The translations under genes and the position numbers were made by a program. Below, one piece after another: positions 1 through 15,000 of a stretch of 64,000 bases of DNA. Below the pieces are notes generated by a model. It made no database searches and was not told the DNA's origin. It worked only from the letters and a program-made list of their open reading frames with translations. Positions within the stretch are counted from its first letter, which is position 1. Each line of letters begins with the position of its first letter. Source of the stretch: Casuarina equisetifolia (lineage: Eukaryota; Streptophyta; Magnoliopsida; Fagales; Casuarinaceae). The stretch covers positions 31,647,884 through 31,711,883 of the forward strand of contig CM052356.1 in assembly GCA_028551475.1 (NCBI GenBank), in the 5' to 3' direction.

Positions 1-91
1 CCTTTAAACCTGGGCGGAAAAGTTAGAGCTCAGTGGAACGAGATCAAAATCAAAAGGAAAGTGCAGCGCGGAGGTCTTTTTGCAGATTGCA

Positions 92-3000
92 ATGGCGTCG
101 CAAGGTCTCGTCGGGTTCGTGGGCTTGGACGACCAGAGTCTGGACCTGGCAGCTTCACTGCTCCGCTCGGGATACACCGTCCAGGCTTTCGAGGTTTCAT
201 CTTTTGCTTTTGATCTTATTCCTTACCTTTGGTTCTGCTTTCTTGTCTGGAAAATGTTTAGAAAATAGGAATTTGATAGACTTTGATAGTTCGTTCATCG
301 ACATATGCGAATGCTTCATGCATCCATATGTGGAGCTTTCTCTTCACCGGAATGAAATGGATGGATATTCGACTGTGAGGAATCTGGTGGAATTCCTCAT
401 CCGCCGGTTGCTGGTCTTGGTTTTTTGGTCCTTTTTACAAGAAGAGTCGTTACGTGTGCGCATTACTGGTGCGCCACGTGTCATTCCTGGTAGAGTAGGC
501 TTTTCCTCTTTTTCAGTCGGCTGGATTTCCATATATGTCAAAAGTCGGGAAATCATGGCTGGCGTCGATGGACCAGCCGGTGTTTCCCTTACCGCGATAT
601 TTGCACGGTGACGACTTATTGTCCGGGTTTATTTGCACGTTACCGCGATATTACTTGTACTTGGCGGGTTGTGCGGACATGATTATTTTCGTTTAATAAA
701 AAAAAAAAGAAAAAGAGAAATAATTTCTTATTAAAATATAGTAAGTTTCACGTGGGGTGCGTGCTCCACTGACCTCGTGTTTGGTGTCATTGCGACAAAT
801 TTAGCTTTCAATTTTTTTTTTATCTTATTAAAATGCTCATCTCATGAAAAATATTATTAGATTGTTCATTTCTGTCTTGAAAAAAAAAGCCGTACAGAAA
901 TTAAGAAGAAAAAATAAAAAAGAAAAAAGAAAAAAATAGAGGTGATGTGTCACTAGGATTGGAGAACTCATCCCACAAAAGTGTTTCACCAGGAGAGGGA
1001 TACCACACCCTTATAAGTTTTAAGATATCTTGAGACTTTATGAGTTGTGAATTTAAAGATTGTATAGGTCAATTGTCTATGAACTACATCTACCCGTGTG
1101 AAACGGAGTTGCTGGAAACACCACCTCCATTCCACAAATTTGTTTTTTGTCTCTATGACTTTCTTTGTCAATTTAATTTTTTAAAGTGATATCTTGACTT
1201 GGTAAGAGTGAATATGTAACAATGTTTTTTGAGTTCTAAGTAACGCTGTGTATATGTGAAAAATCCTGATAGTTTTATAAAGTACAACTTATTGAAAGAT
1301 TAATTCGATAAGGGTCAAAAAGCACAAGGATTAAATTTGTAGCTTTTGGAAACTTAAGCAGTTTTTTAATGAATTAATAAACCATAAAGATCTAATTTTT
1401 ATTTAACCCTTAAAAAATCCTAATGGTGATGATCAAATTTGTTTGTTGTCTCATTAGTTGCTTGTTTTCGTAAACTGCAATTGGAAAGGTGAGACATAGA
1501 AAGCCAGGATTTCTTCTATTTGTGGCATGTATGCCCTCTAAAATGAGGCACAACTTAGAACATGGTAAGTCCTGCAAGCAAAATTGGTATCTGGGCAGAA
1601 TTCCACTTCAATCAATCTATGAAAGTTTTCCATATCTAAACGATAAGGCTTGAGAAACTTGTAACTGTTGTTTTGGTTTTAGCCATTAACTCTATCCTTG
1701 TTAAGTGACTATAGATACTAATCTGTTTTTATCTTGCAAAAGAATCGAGAAAGGTAAAAGAAAAGTTCAAACATGAGCCTCAATTGAATCCTTCAAATGT
1801 GAAAACCATCGATGGAACCACCATGACATTCTACGCCTTGTAGACAATAAAATATAGTGGACTAGATCGTTTCAGGCAGTAAAAAAGGTAGTAGGGGTTA
1901 ATTGTCAAAGTAATAAGTTGATTTAGATATTTTCCCAAAGCTTGGTCAGGAATTTGGGTTCATTCTTAAGAATAGCCACTTGATACAAATGTGTTGAAGG
2001 TTAGGGCTGTTATCAAGTCTCCTCTCCTAGCAACTTGCTTTTGTGGGACTGTCCTTATAATCAGTGATAGAAATACATACTCGACATGCTAAATGTCTAG
2101 TGTTTCTTTAGGAGGAGAGAATTTCCAAGTCATGTGGTTGTTGAATTCAGACAAAATATCTATACAAGAAATTGAGTTTAATGAAATGGGAAAAAATGCT
2201 ATGCATATTCTTGGTAATCAGTTTGCTTTGTCATCTGAAAAATTGTTATTTTATTCTGGGGTAGTTTACTCCGAGTCTTATTGCAATTGCTACCTTTGCA
2301 GACAATTGAGCCTCTAGTAAGTGACTTTTTGAAGCTTGGAGGAATTAGACGTGCCAGTCCTCTGGAGGCAGGGAGAGGTAAAAGAATCTTAGATTTTAGT
2401 TGCCTGTAAAATATTATGGTTTGATAATATAAGTGAGACTAGATCCTTTTTCTATGGTTTTTCGCTTTGTGTGGTTGGAATCTACTGAACTTCACATTAC
2501 CAACTATATCTATGATTGGTTACTTGTTTATCAAATCTTCAAAAGAGGGATTAGTTATTTTTTATTAACCCCACCGTGAAGGTGCTGACCAAGCTTGGTT
2601 TCAATTTGTTGGTCTGATTGGTGCATTGGTGTCAGGATTAGGATTGTTTTGGACATAGTTTGACCTGAATTTTCTCTTTTTCAATGAGAAGCCATTTGGA
2701 GAGAGTGAAATCTTCTTGCTGTCTTCATTCCCGGATATAGGCAGATGCCAAACCATGCAATTCCAATATATAACCTTAGATAGTTGCTGTTCTATATATG
2801 ATGCGTCTTAGAGTTCAATTATCATGAAAAATAAAATACAAACAAAACAAAATGGAATCAAAGCATTCAGTTAAATTATCACAACGAAATCTTAAATTGT
2901 TTTCATAACTTAATAAGAAGGTGAAAAAAGTATTGAAACTATGATGCAGACAAAAATTCGAAAATCTGAAGTATCAATGGGAAAACGGCTACTGTTTGAG

Positions 3001-6000
3001 CTTTGAATCTAAAGGCAACAATTTGAATAGTCGTAGTTGAAAAGAATTATAGAAAGCAAAATGATCATATAATTGGGTGGTGCCAAGTGATTAATGTCAG
3101 AATAAACACATAACAGTCGCTAGAACTGTCAAAACAAGGACAGAAGAGTCGCTGGAGAGTTTGGATGCTTTCTTCATATAGAATATTAAGAACCAAATCA
3201 CAGGGTATTATAGCATTAATCAAGAACCATTATTACAGCATTAAATCTCTTTTGCTACAGAAAATAATAGGGATGTTCCACCTTTACACCCTGTCTGAAA
3301 TGGATGCTGTTTCACCAATCAGCAACAAAAAATTCACGAAAAATTAGTGTCATTGTTGATTTGTTAAAGATGCAACCTGAGAACAAATGGAGATGTTTGG
3401 AAGAGCAGCGCTTTGGTAGTCAAAAACACGGGAAATTCCGACAAGCAGATGACATAACACAATATTCATTTTCAGTGAAATATTTAGAAGCCTATTCTTG
3501 TTTCTTGCATCTCCATGAATTCAAAGCATGACCAAGATACATTAAACAACCAGTTGTAGAATGACAGCCTACTTTGTCAATTAAAGAGTTCTAATTTTGA
3601 GTGTATGGAACTGTCAGTAAGCCACATGCTTCGAATTTAATATGATGGAATGGACATCATACTCCACCTTAGTTTCTTCGGTCATGCCTTGAGGTTTCCT
3701 GTCAGTAGCCACCCATTGAACCAGGGATCTAGAAGTTCTCGTATATCATCCACGAGTTTTTGGAAGCATTTTTTTTTCCTCAAATATTGAATTTTGATAT
3801 AAATTTCACATTTCATGTGGCACTGACTAATTTAGATTTAAGTCTTGAATTATTACCCGAACAAATTTTCAATGAGTTGAATTTTACAGATAAACATGTA
3901 GGAATTTCAAATATTTACTGGGTCATAATCTCAGCACTCATCATTTTATTATGCTTGATGTTATCGTTTTAAATCCTTGACCTTTGTAAATTGTGAACCT
4001 TGTATGTTTCTTGTATGGGGACTAACTATCTGACGAGCTTTTCTTTGCTAATTTTCGCTTACAGGTGTGGCAGCTCTGATTGTGTTAGTATCTGATATCA
4101 ATAACTATAATGATTTAATTTTTGGAAATGAGGGTACTTTTAAAGGTATCAATGCAACTTCTGCACATGACTTCTTATAAAATTATCAGTTACATGGTTG
4201 ATACAGAGATATAAAACTTTATGGATATGCAGGGCTGCACAAGGATGTCGTCATCATTCTCCACTCAACCGTATTACCATCACGTATTGAGAATCTGGAA
4301 AAGCGTCTTAGAGGCAGGGCTGCGCATTCTAATATCGTTGCTTTATATAACTTTGGGTATCTGGAAAATGTATTTTTGTTAAGTAATATTTATGTTCCGT
4401 TTGATTGCTGAGAAGACACCCTTGGAAAATCTGAACTTTTGTTTCCCCAATCCCCTTTTGCTTCAGCAACCAAATAGAGCATACTGATTTGGGTTTAGTA
4501 GTGAAAATTAATGGAATTGATCACTTATTCCCCTTCGATGATCCATCTATATCTGCACCACTCCACTTGATGATTTGGAAGTACTAAAATTTAGAATTTG
4601 GGCTGTAGCTGTGCGAATAAAGTCCAATCACTTGGTAGTTAGCTGAATTCATGAGTGAATATAACTGAAAATCAATTCCTAGCTGCATTCCTTAGGTTAT
4701 AACAATACCCTTTCCTAAGGAATGCAGCAATGAATTGATCTTCAGTTATATTCACTCACCTAAGATTTACCTCATTGGAAATCATTAGGGATGTTCCAGT
4801 AATTCAATTTGGATCTTGAGAAGTTCAAGGTTTCAAATCCATTAACAAATTGTTGCTCGTCATATATGCATATGTTTGGGAATCAATGTGCTCATAGTCT
4901 TCTATTTCATGTGCTTGGTGTTCCTAATTGGAGTTCAGACTTTTAACAAAAATAAAAACCTCTCCGTTCTATTAGTAAACAGTTGGGCGACTACTGCAAA
5001 TGCCAACCTGTGATACCAAGTTATCTCATGAACTGAACGTTTCTGTTATTTGCCAATCTTCTATTCTCCAATTTGAAGGTTGCTTTCTTTATGAGACAGT
5101 AGCTTTAGTTGCAAAATTTGTTCTGAAATCTATCTGTTTTTCTTGCAGATGCTAGTGAGACAGCTTATCTGGTGGATATAAATGTCTTTAGGGGACTGTC
5201 TGAGTCCTTATACGGAAAAGTTATGGTATTGTTATATCATGCTTAATTTTACATCTTCAATTCCTTTATCCATTGGCTATGGATGTAAAGATCAAATGTT
5301 CCTCTTTTTATTAGCTAGTCTATGACAGAAAGACTTGATGTTTTTTGACCTTTTTAGATTACTGCCTCTGGAAGTTCAGATGCTATTGCGAAGGCCCGCC
5401 CTTTACTCTCTGGTAAAATCTGTTTTGGTACTCTAACTCGCTTGTATTAGAATATGATTTTTGTAAACCTTTGTTTCTTATTTGTTCTTGTTTTAAACAT
5501 CAATATTTCATCTCGTGGTGTGACTTGTGGGCAGCAATGTGCGAAAAGCTTTATATTTGTAATGGTGGGATTGGTTCTGGAAGGTATGTTTTCTTCTTGG
5601 CTTGCAAACCTTGTTTTCATAATTCTGTGTAGAGTTGTCCTCGGCATGATGGTTTAGTCTGTTTAATCGTTTGGGTAACTGGTGTTTATGTGCCCAAAAC
5701 ACAAGTGAAATTCAACTAAGTTGATGCATGATATTTCTTAAATGTAGTTATTGAACAAAAAAAATGAGCTAAAACTGATATTTGAAGAATATTTCCTGAA
5801 TGTAGTGATTAGGGAAAAAAGTGAGCTCAAATAGATATTAGAAGCTTTTTTTATGGGCACTTGATTCTTTTAACTTTGGCTTAGTATCAGATATCTTCTT
5901 TCTTCTACTGCAGCAAGATTAAACTGGTGAATGAGCTGCTTGAGGGAATTCATTTCATTGCTGCCTTGGAGGCTGTTTCTATTGGTGTCAAAGCTGATAT

Positions 6001-9000
6001 TCATCCCTGGATAATCTATGACATCATTTCTAATGCTGCTGGAAATTCATGGTGAGTGTTTCTATAATTTTTTTTTCTTTTACATTCAATAACTTTGTTT
6101 TCTGTTTTGAGATCTATTGTTCCTGTTAGAAGCATGCTTGAGAATGATATGCTATATTGTCATGAACCTGGTTCTTAAACCTAAGGATATGCGTATTTAA
6201 AGGCCTGATTCTCTAGCCATGTTATGGAAGGCATGAAACTTGTTCTGGGGACTGAGAATGGTTAATTATTATATATAACATTGTTTGTTAGCTCAATTGG
6301 TAGTAGATTCCACTTTAGTTTATCAGTGTCTAAATAGGGTGTAAATTTAAATTTAAAATTAAATTCTGAAGTCATTGAATCCTTGTCGAGTTCTTAAAAC
6401 TCATAATTAATCATTTCTATTGCCTTTGAAAAACTAGAGGAAAGAAAAAAATCTGTTTCTGTCTATATGATGTGGCTGAACTCAACTTTTCAGCTTGTTT
6501 TGCCTCTTAACCTCTCATGGCTGAGTTGCGTCCTGATAGAGGAAAATAAACAATTGGGAATTACCTTTAAAGGATCAACTAGAAGTTATCAATATGTTCC
6601 ATCTTTGGGAGCGTATATGGACATGATAAATGCTTGACTAGTTTTCTGCTTCAGGATGCGACACTTAGTCATGAGGGAACCATCGACTATGATTCATTGT
6701 GTAGAAAAACTGAGCTTATAAGTCATAATAGATGCATTGCTATACCAGGATCCCTGTGGTAACCTAAAATGCTGTAATATTCTACAATACATGATACGTA
6801 TTTACTGATGCGTGGTTTTTTTTTTTTTTTAAGATTTAGGACCACTTATTGACACTTATAGTTGGTTTGTGAGGGTTTTTATGCTCATCCTTTGGCACTT
6901 GGATTGAATGCATTTACTGCCATATACTGTGCCTGTTGTTATAAAAACGTTTTCATTACTAATATTTTTGAGGCTTGGGTGCGGGTTTGTTTCTATGTTT
7001 CCAGGGTTTTCAAGAATCATATTCCGCAGTTATTACAGGGTGATACCAAACAAAATTTTTTGTATGCTTTTACTCAAAAATTGGTAAGATATCTGACATT
7101 TTCTTCTGATCTTTTTCTCTGGATATATATAGCATCAGTTCCCACTGAATGTGAGCGGCATTGTTGTAATAAAGTAGACCTCAAATGGTTTATTTAGTCT
7201 ATTGGTCTACTGTATCACTGTTGTTATGTATATGACTTAAAATGTGAGCGGTGGGGTAGTAAATTCTTCTGGTTGAGAAATTGTCTAGAGATCCTAGTAG
7301 CAATCATCGGTTAATTATGTCACTATATTTTCTTTTATAAATCACGAGACTTGCACATTTTATCTATTGCCAATGTGGCAAACCAGTTCTTAGATCCTAC
7401 ACTGGGATACCCACATCATCGACTGTCTTAAGCAAGCCCTAGGTCTTGGTTTTCTGATCGGGTGAATGAGAATCTTAAACTAGAAGGCTCCATCCATGTT
7501 GATTAGGTAGGCTTTTCTTAAATCGGAAATCTACTACAGATTATTAATCCTTCGTGGGAGATAATTTGGCCACATGCAAGGGTGAAGCGAATAATAATAG
7601 TATGATCAAATTCATAAGCCAAGTAGGGTGTGATGGTTTGCAACTTAAGTTAGTAAACATAACTATAATATTTTCTTCAGGGCATTCTTTTCTAGTTCTT
7701 ACTCCTTTTCAATTCTTTAGCGACATGTAGCTACTATTCATAGTTTTTCTAATTACCAATTTCATGAGGGAATGAAACATATTGAAGTCAACACTCATTC
7801 AAGATAAAATATTTAGTGAAGATAGATGTAAACCATTAGTAAAGTTTGATTATCAACTTGTAAATCTCTTCACAAAGTCCCTGGATCATGGTAGGCTAGA
7901 ATTGTTCTAAAAGTTCAGTCTATAAAATATAAACTTCAGCTTGAAGGAGAATACAAGATTATGAATCGATGGCATTGTCGGAATAAGGTATACTAAGGGT
8001 TGTACCAGTCCATTGGTCTATTACGTCATCTCTGCAATATACCGCTGTAAAAGGAAGATTAGTAAGTTCGCTTCTTTTTTCCATAAACCCTGATCTCGTT
8101 ACTTTATTGTACAATATGGATATAATTGGTTTTTGCAGAAAATTTCATATTCACAAATTTTTCAAAAGAAGCTGAACCCACTCACAGAATTTGGTTTGGT
8201 TTCACAGGTGATTTGGTTTTGTTATTTGGACCGAAGTTGATCAGTTTGGTTGAGATATTTTGTAGAGGGGAGCTAAATTGAACCAATGTTTATGGAAAAT
8301 TTGTCAAGAAACCATCCTTTTATTTTTTATTGTAAACATGACTTTGTGAAGAAATTTCTTCTAATGCGAAAAAAGAAAAAATTAGTTTCAGTTACATCTA
8401 GAATGTGTTGCTGTCTTAAGATACAGTTGGTTAAAATAAATGTTTATGATGTGTCTCAAGTATGTTTCCCTATGTGATAAGTAGGCTGGGTGTGTGAATT
8501 AGTTTCTTACTAATCTGATACCTGAAGTTCTGAAAATAGACACTTGAGTGACTCATGTATGCTTTAGTTTGGAAATTTGACATTTGACTAGTTAGAATAT
8601 TTGGCCTTTTCAAGTTAATTTATTTGTAGATGGACTTACCACTAAACACAATTTACATTTTCGTGAATTTGAGATTTTGTTCTGGAAATTATTTATCTTC
8701 ATGAGAGGTTAATGTCTTAAAGTGATATTTATGTGTGGACATTGTTGATTGAACTGGAAAAGTAAACAATAATATATCCAAATTAAGAGTATTTGAACCT
8801 TTTAGTCTTGAATATTTATTGATTTTGAAAAGGAGATATGAGTTGAAAAATCGAATTACATTTGTGAAATATAGCTGATCATAATTCAACATGTGATATT
8901 TAGTCCTAACAGTAAAGTAGATGAGCTGATGTTGTAAGAAAAAAGTATGAAGTAGTTGTAATGGAGAATGTGCTTATATTTCAGGATAGATTTATCAAAT

Positions 9001-12000
9001 ATTGGACAAGCATCATTTTTTATTCCTAGATTTTTTAGCTGTTCTGTCTTCTTGTTGGTTCCGCATAATATGTTCTTCAATATGGTACATGAGACTGACG
9101 GAATTTCCACATGCAAGGCTGTTGTTTTGGATGTGGCTAAATCGCTTACATTTCCTCTTCCACTCTTGGCAGTTGCTCATCAACAACTTATCCTTGGTAC
9201 TGATCTAAAGGCACAATGTATTTCAGATTATATCATCTGGTGTTTAGAAGTAACATTGTTCATTTTTATTTGCTTTACACATTTCCTTTTTAGGGTCTTC
9301 ACATGTTTGTGGGAATGATGACAATGCCACCCTAGTCAAGGTCATCTCCTTATCATTTTATTTGCTAATTCTCCTTAGAAAGAGCTTGCCATTCTCTTTC
9401 AGGATATTTTGCAAAAAACTATTCTCTGCATTATGCTTTTTCATATATCAATACCATTTCTTCTTTTATTATCCACATATAACACTTGGACAGGTATGGG
9501 ATGAAGTCCTTGGAGTGAGCATTAAAGATGCAGCAAATTCAGAACTTTACAATCCTCAGGAAGTGGCAAAGCAAATTACTGCCGTAGCTAGTCCTGTGAG
9601 CCGTATTGGTTTCATTGGTCTTGGAGCGATGGGATTTGGCATGGCAACTAACCTGCTGAGTTCTTTTTCCGTCATTGGTTTTGATGTAATCAGCTATATT
9701 CAATCCTTATCACATTAAAATTGAAAGATTAAATCACTTGTTTGAAAGAGGACAGTGGAGTGATTAGCTAACTGTTCTCCTGTCCAATATGCCTAATTTT
9801 CTCCTTTGGTAATCTTTCCTGCTTTTCACACTGAAAATGTAATTCACTAATGAAGTTTTGGAGGTTATGATGCATAGAAGTGGCTGGCCCTGGAAGTTAT
9901 TAAATGGTGGTGATGCAGCTTACCACAAGTCACTTGTGGAACTGAATTTTATTATTTTACAACCCCCAGTGAGCTGTCTAAAAACAAAGTGACTTCATTC
10001 TGTTCTTTTGTTTTGAGGTAGTAGAATTTAAAGCCTTAATACACAGGAATTATCTTCCAGACTTTTTAGTTCCTATTTAGGTTGTAAATAGGCGACTATC
10101 TCTGAAGTTAATTAAATAGATTATTTAAGATACTCATACACAAATTATTCGTGTGGTTTTGATGGCATGAAGTCCAAAGTTGTTCCTTCTCCCTCCCCCC
10201 CCCCCACCTCTTCTGTTGTCATACAGCTGTTTGCCAGATTATATTGTGATTGCACATATTTTCATGGTCTTTGTAATGCTGTACTCTTGCGTGTTTGGTG
10301 ATAAATTCCTTGGCCTATTTGTTCCATCATCGTTTTACTGCCCAGAACTGACTCTGGCCACTTGTTGTTTTGTAACAGTTTGATGTTTTTCCATCTGATC
10401 ATTGTCTACATGATTGTGTATGCATGTATTTATATGGAGACGTTGAGAATGTATTTTGTGTTTTGTTTTTTGGTGCTTAAAAAATCATTTGCTTTTGTGT
10501 GCATAGGCAGCAGTTAGGATATAATTCGTTGTTGTGATTTTTCAAATAGAATATAGAGTTTGATTGTGAATTGAGACTATCATTTTCAAATACCATTTTG
10601 ATCAATTTATTTTGCTCCTTTCCTGTGATCCAGGTTTATAAACCAACATTAACTCGATTTGCCGAAGCTGGTGGCTTGATCGGTAACTCTCCGGCAGAAG
10701 TATCGAAAGGTAACTGGAGATATAAAGAGCAATATGCTGGTATTCGCTCATATATGAATTAATTTGTGAAATATGATAGGACAGTTGTCACAAGTTCTAA
10801 TTATTCTATTGCAATGAAATTATTTGAGAGTATAAATTTTTCGTGCTTCATTACCATTTTCAGTGCTATCTATTTTGTGTTCTTAATGATTAGCCTTATG
10901 ATATCCATACAGATCTGTTAACTCCTCAGCATTGGGACTTTTATTGACTAATTGTTTGGAATATAGATTTGTTAACACTTGCAGATCACGTCTTTATTAC
11001 TGATGAGTGTTTACTCTCTTATTTTTTAAGCGCTAGGCATAGATCCATAATGATTCGGGAGCAACAAAGAAACAAAGACAGCAAATTGGGGGGACCTAAC
11101 ACTCTACTCCCATTTGACTTAAAAATCATGAATTCTGTACCAAGATCTCCAAGATCAAAATCTGATATTCATATGGTCAGACATTAGGTCTAGCCTATAG
11201 AGGTGTAATCCACATTTTCTAATTGTTAAATTACTAAATATGTAAAAATTCCAATTGATGGAAAATGGTGAATTTGATCATTTAATTTAATGTTTTAATA
11301 TTCTTCCTGCTGTCTGATTTTAAATTATCTTTAAACAACTAAGATTTTCAACAAAGAAGACATTTCAAATGAAATGTAGATAAGTTATGGATTTGAGGTT
11401 CAAACTCAGACATCTACTTTGATAAGATGTTCAATCATTATTGTGGAAGAACTTTAAAGTGATAGAAAGTGATACGTGTAATGGTTTGATGTACTGTTCT
11501 GACTCTATTGTCTAGTTAGCTCCAGTTTGTTTTCTAACTCTTATCTGATTCTGGTATTTAAAATCCGAAAGAGAAAACTTTACGATAAAGTTTTGAAAGA
11601 AGTTTAAATTTATTTTGTGAAGCAAGAAGCTTTGTTTTTGACAATTTTTCTCTTTCAGATGTTGACGTGCTTGTTGTCATGGTCACCAATGAGTATCAAG
11701 CTGAAAGTGTCTTATATGGTGAATTTGGCGCAGTTTCAGGTATGCAAAACCTTTTTCAGTTACCGTCTCGGTTTGCAATCAGGACTGAACTTATTTTCTG
11801 TTAATTTTACAGCACTTCCATCTGGAGCATCAATTATCCTTTCATCCACTGTTTCTCCTGGATTTGTTAGCAAACTAGAGCAACGCTTGCTAAGTATGTC
11901 CTTTTAATTTCTCGTCTAACTATAATTTTTTCTTGTTTCTAAGCTATGAATGCCAGCTTTACTATCTTTGTTAATTACTTTTCCTTTGCCTGAAGCTTTT

Positions 12001-15000
12001 TCCCTATTCTTCCATGTTTGTTCTCATGGCCTTAAATTGGTCAATGAGGACATTAAAGGTGCACCCATAAAACATACTTGGGTTTGGTTGGAATTGTTGA
12101 CGTAACACTTCAAAGACTATATATTTTATGGTAATTGTGAAAGATTTAATAAATATATTTTCTTATATCTGATCTCCAGACTTTATAATTCTAATAAAAG
12201 AAAGAATGATACACACTTTTGCCCTGTCCCTAAATTGTGGGGGAAGGAGGAATAAGGAATTTTTATTTTGTTTTGGATTCAAGAATGTCTCTACCTTCTT
12301 TTTTTTTTTAGATAGAATGAGCATAAGTAATTGCTTACAGCTTCCCTTCTCTTGAGATATATTTAAAATTAAAGAAAGCCCTGGTATTTTTCCTAATCCT
12401 AGAATTGGTATTTTGAGTATTTTTTAAAAGTCATGAATCTGTCATGTAAATCACTTAAGCAGGATTAGTTATGTCAATTCCGGCACTTAGAAAGTTCTGT
12501 TGTTATTGGTACTCCCAAGTTATGTTGCTGAGCATGACGTTTTTATGTTTGGAATGATTCTGTATTCATAATTTTCATTAAAACCTATTAGTATCTAGAG
12601 GGAGACTTCTAAGTGAAGGGTAATCATTAAATTTCTTCCGTGGGAATACTGGATGGGTCATTGTTAAAATTTGTTCCTATGTTTTTCCTTCGGTTTCTTT
12701 TTTCTTCTGTAATCCTCCCTTGCCATGCACGTCCAGTTTACTTTCAATAATGTAATCATATACTGTTCGCTCTGCAAATGTCTTAGATGAAGGCAAGAAT
12801 TTGAAATTAGTGGATGCTCCTGTTTCTGGTGGAGTTCAGAGGGCCGCTGCTGGAACACTTACGGTGTGCAAGTGTTTCCTTTTTCACAAAAAGAAAAAAT
12901 AAAAAATTAGCATAGCTTTTTTTGGGTTTTGTCGACTGAAAGCTAACCATCTTTTTCAGATAATGGCTGGTGGTTCAGATGAAGCTCTTAAGAGTGCTGG
13001 TTTAGTTCTTGCAGGTACTTGGCATATTTTTTTGGTTAAATTTTGCAGTGTTCCTACTCCTGGGTTGCAGTTATTTGGTATTAATATTATGTTATGCTTG
13101 GTTGATTCTATATTCAGCAATGAGTGAGAAGCTATATATTATCAAAGGAGGCTGTGCGGCTGGAAGGTACTATGACTCAAATTTTTTGATTTTTGTCTCC
13201 ACACAAAGGCATCATTGCATATGCAAAATAAGAAAAATGAAATAAAATGTATCTATTCTTTTAATATGTCATAGTAATCTAATTATGCTGGGGAAGCGAG
13301 TGTTACCACTTCATTCTTCTGTGTTCTGTTCTCTAGTGGTGTAAAGATGGTTAATCAATTGCTTGCTGGAGTTCACATCGCCTCAGGAGCTGAGGCAATG
13401 GCATTTGGAGCTCGATTGGGTCTTGAGACCAGAATGCTGTTTGATTTCATCACAAATAGTGGAGGAACATCCTGGTATGTGTTCTACTTCTCAATGAAAT
13501 AATTTGACGAGAAAGGGGCGGTGTTGGAGGGGGTAAGGACTTAGAATTCCATACGTTTAGCTTGTTTGGTTAACATCAAGATCAAAGTTTGTGAAAAAAG
13601 AGACTTAGTATATATGGCATTCTCACTATGTTATTAGATATAAAAGATGTGTTTTTTCCTTTTATTTGGACGGTATGCCTTTTATGCTTCCATTCAATTT
13701 GGAGCAAATAAAAAGGAAATTTATATAAATAAACTTTAACTGGTTATGACATGAAGATTTGTGAACATATCCAACAAGTTCCACACGTCATAATTGGGGT
13801 GTGTTTGTGTGTGCTCATTTCGTGCCATGACACCATCTCAAAGGGAATGATAAGAAATTTTTACATGCTTTGTACATTTCATCGAATGGAGGATTGGAGA
13901 GAATAAGTGAAGAAGCTTGGTTATTACAAAATAACAGTACCGGGGTGGAAGCCTAAGGACCAATTCCTCAGAAAAACGTTGTAGCAATTTTAGTTCACTA
14001 GCAGGAGTCACTGTCTATGCTTCCTGTGTGGACTAGATCCAACTTCCACCTTCTGTTCATACTCTTTCACATAATTAAATTATCATCTAAGAATTTAGCA
14101 TGCATTATAATAGATACTTCACCTGAAAGGACCTTAGAAGCCTCCAAGAACTATCTCATTCATGTTGAGTTTATGTGAGATATCCGGTAATGATGATTGT
14201 AACCTAATTCAGCTTTTAACTAATAGACTATATCTGCAAAGATCTTCAAATAATTCTCACTTAACCTTCTGTAGTTTGTAATTCGGGTCCATTAGAAAAT
14301 GAATGGGGGGTGAGCAGTTTGTAATCACAATATTATTCATGTGAACTACAATAGAATATAATCTGCACCATTATGTAATGGAACACAAAATGATCCATAG
14401 TGTATCTGAAGATTGATTTCCATTGTAACCAGAGAATTCTTTAAGCTAAACTCTTAATACTGATTATTTAACATGGCATTAACGAGAATTTTGAGTTATA
14501 ATGGAGCTTTGGAAACATAGGTCTAGTTTACATTGATCCATATTTAGTCATTGTGTATGCATTGGGTTGTGGTGTCTCTCTTCGTGGTTATTTATGTTTT
14601 ATATCGAGATAGGAAGTCTCATAAATTTGTCAAAGATTGCAGGATGTTTGAAAATCGTGTTCCGCACATGCTGGATGGTGATTATACACCATACTCTGCA
14701 CTTGACATCTTTGTGAAGGACCTGGTGAGGCTAAAATCGAACTATGCTTTCCTTATTTGAAACAACTTACTTGACTTAGTCACCATATGGTTGTAATGAT
14801 AATTGGTTATAATCATCCTTAGGGCATTGTTTCCCGTGAATGCTCCTCCCTTCAAGTTCCCCTTCATGTTGCTACTGTAGCACACCAATTGTTCGTATCA
14901 GGTGCTGTCTTATCTTCTATACTTTCATGGTGTAATGTAGTCTCGTCCTTTTCTTTTATGTTCTCAATAAGCAGATGTCATGTTTTCTTGATTACTGTTG

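Noticed and set aside
6862-7197. Plus-strand 111-aa open frame
   Set aside because: Only 7005-7083 is real coding sequence (exon 9 of the four-domain enzyme). The flanks are intron that happens to stay open.
8968-9318. Plus-strand 116-aa open frame
   Set aside because: It contains exon 10 (9118-9196) with open intron around it and is not a separate gene.
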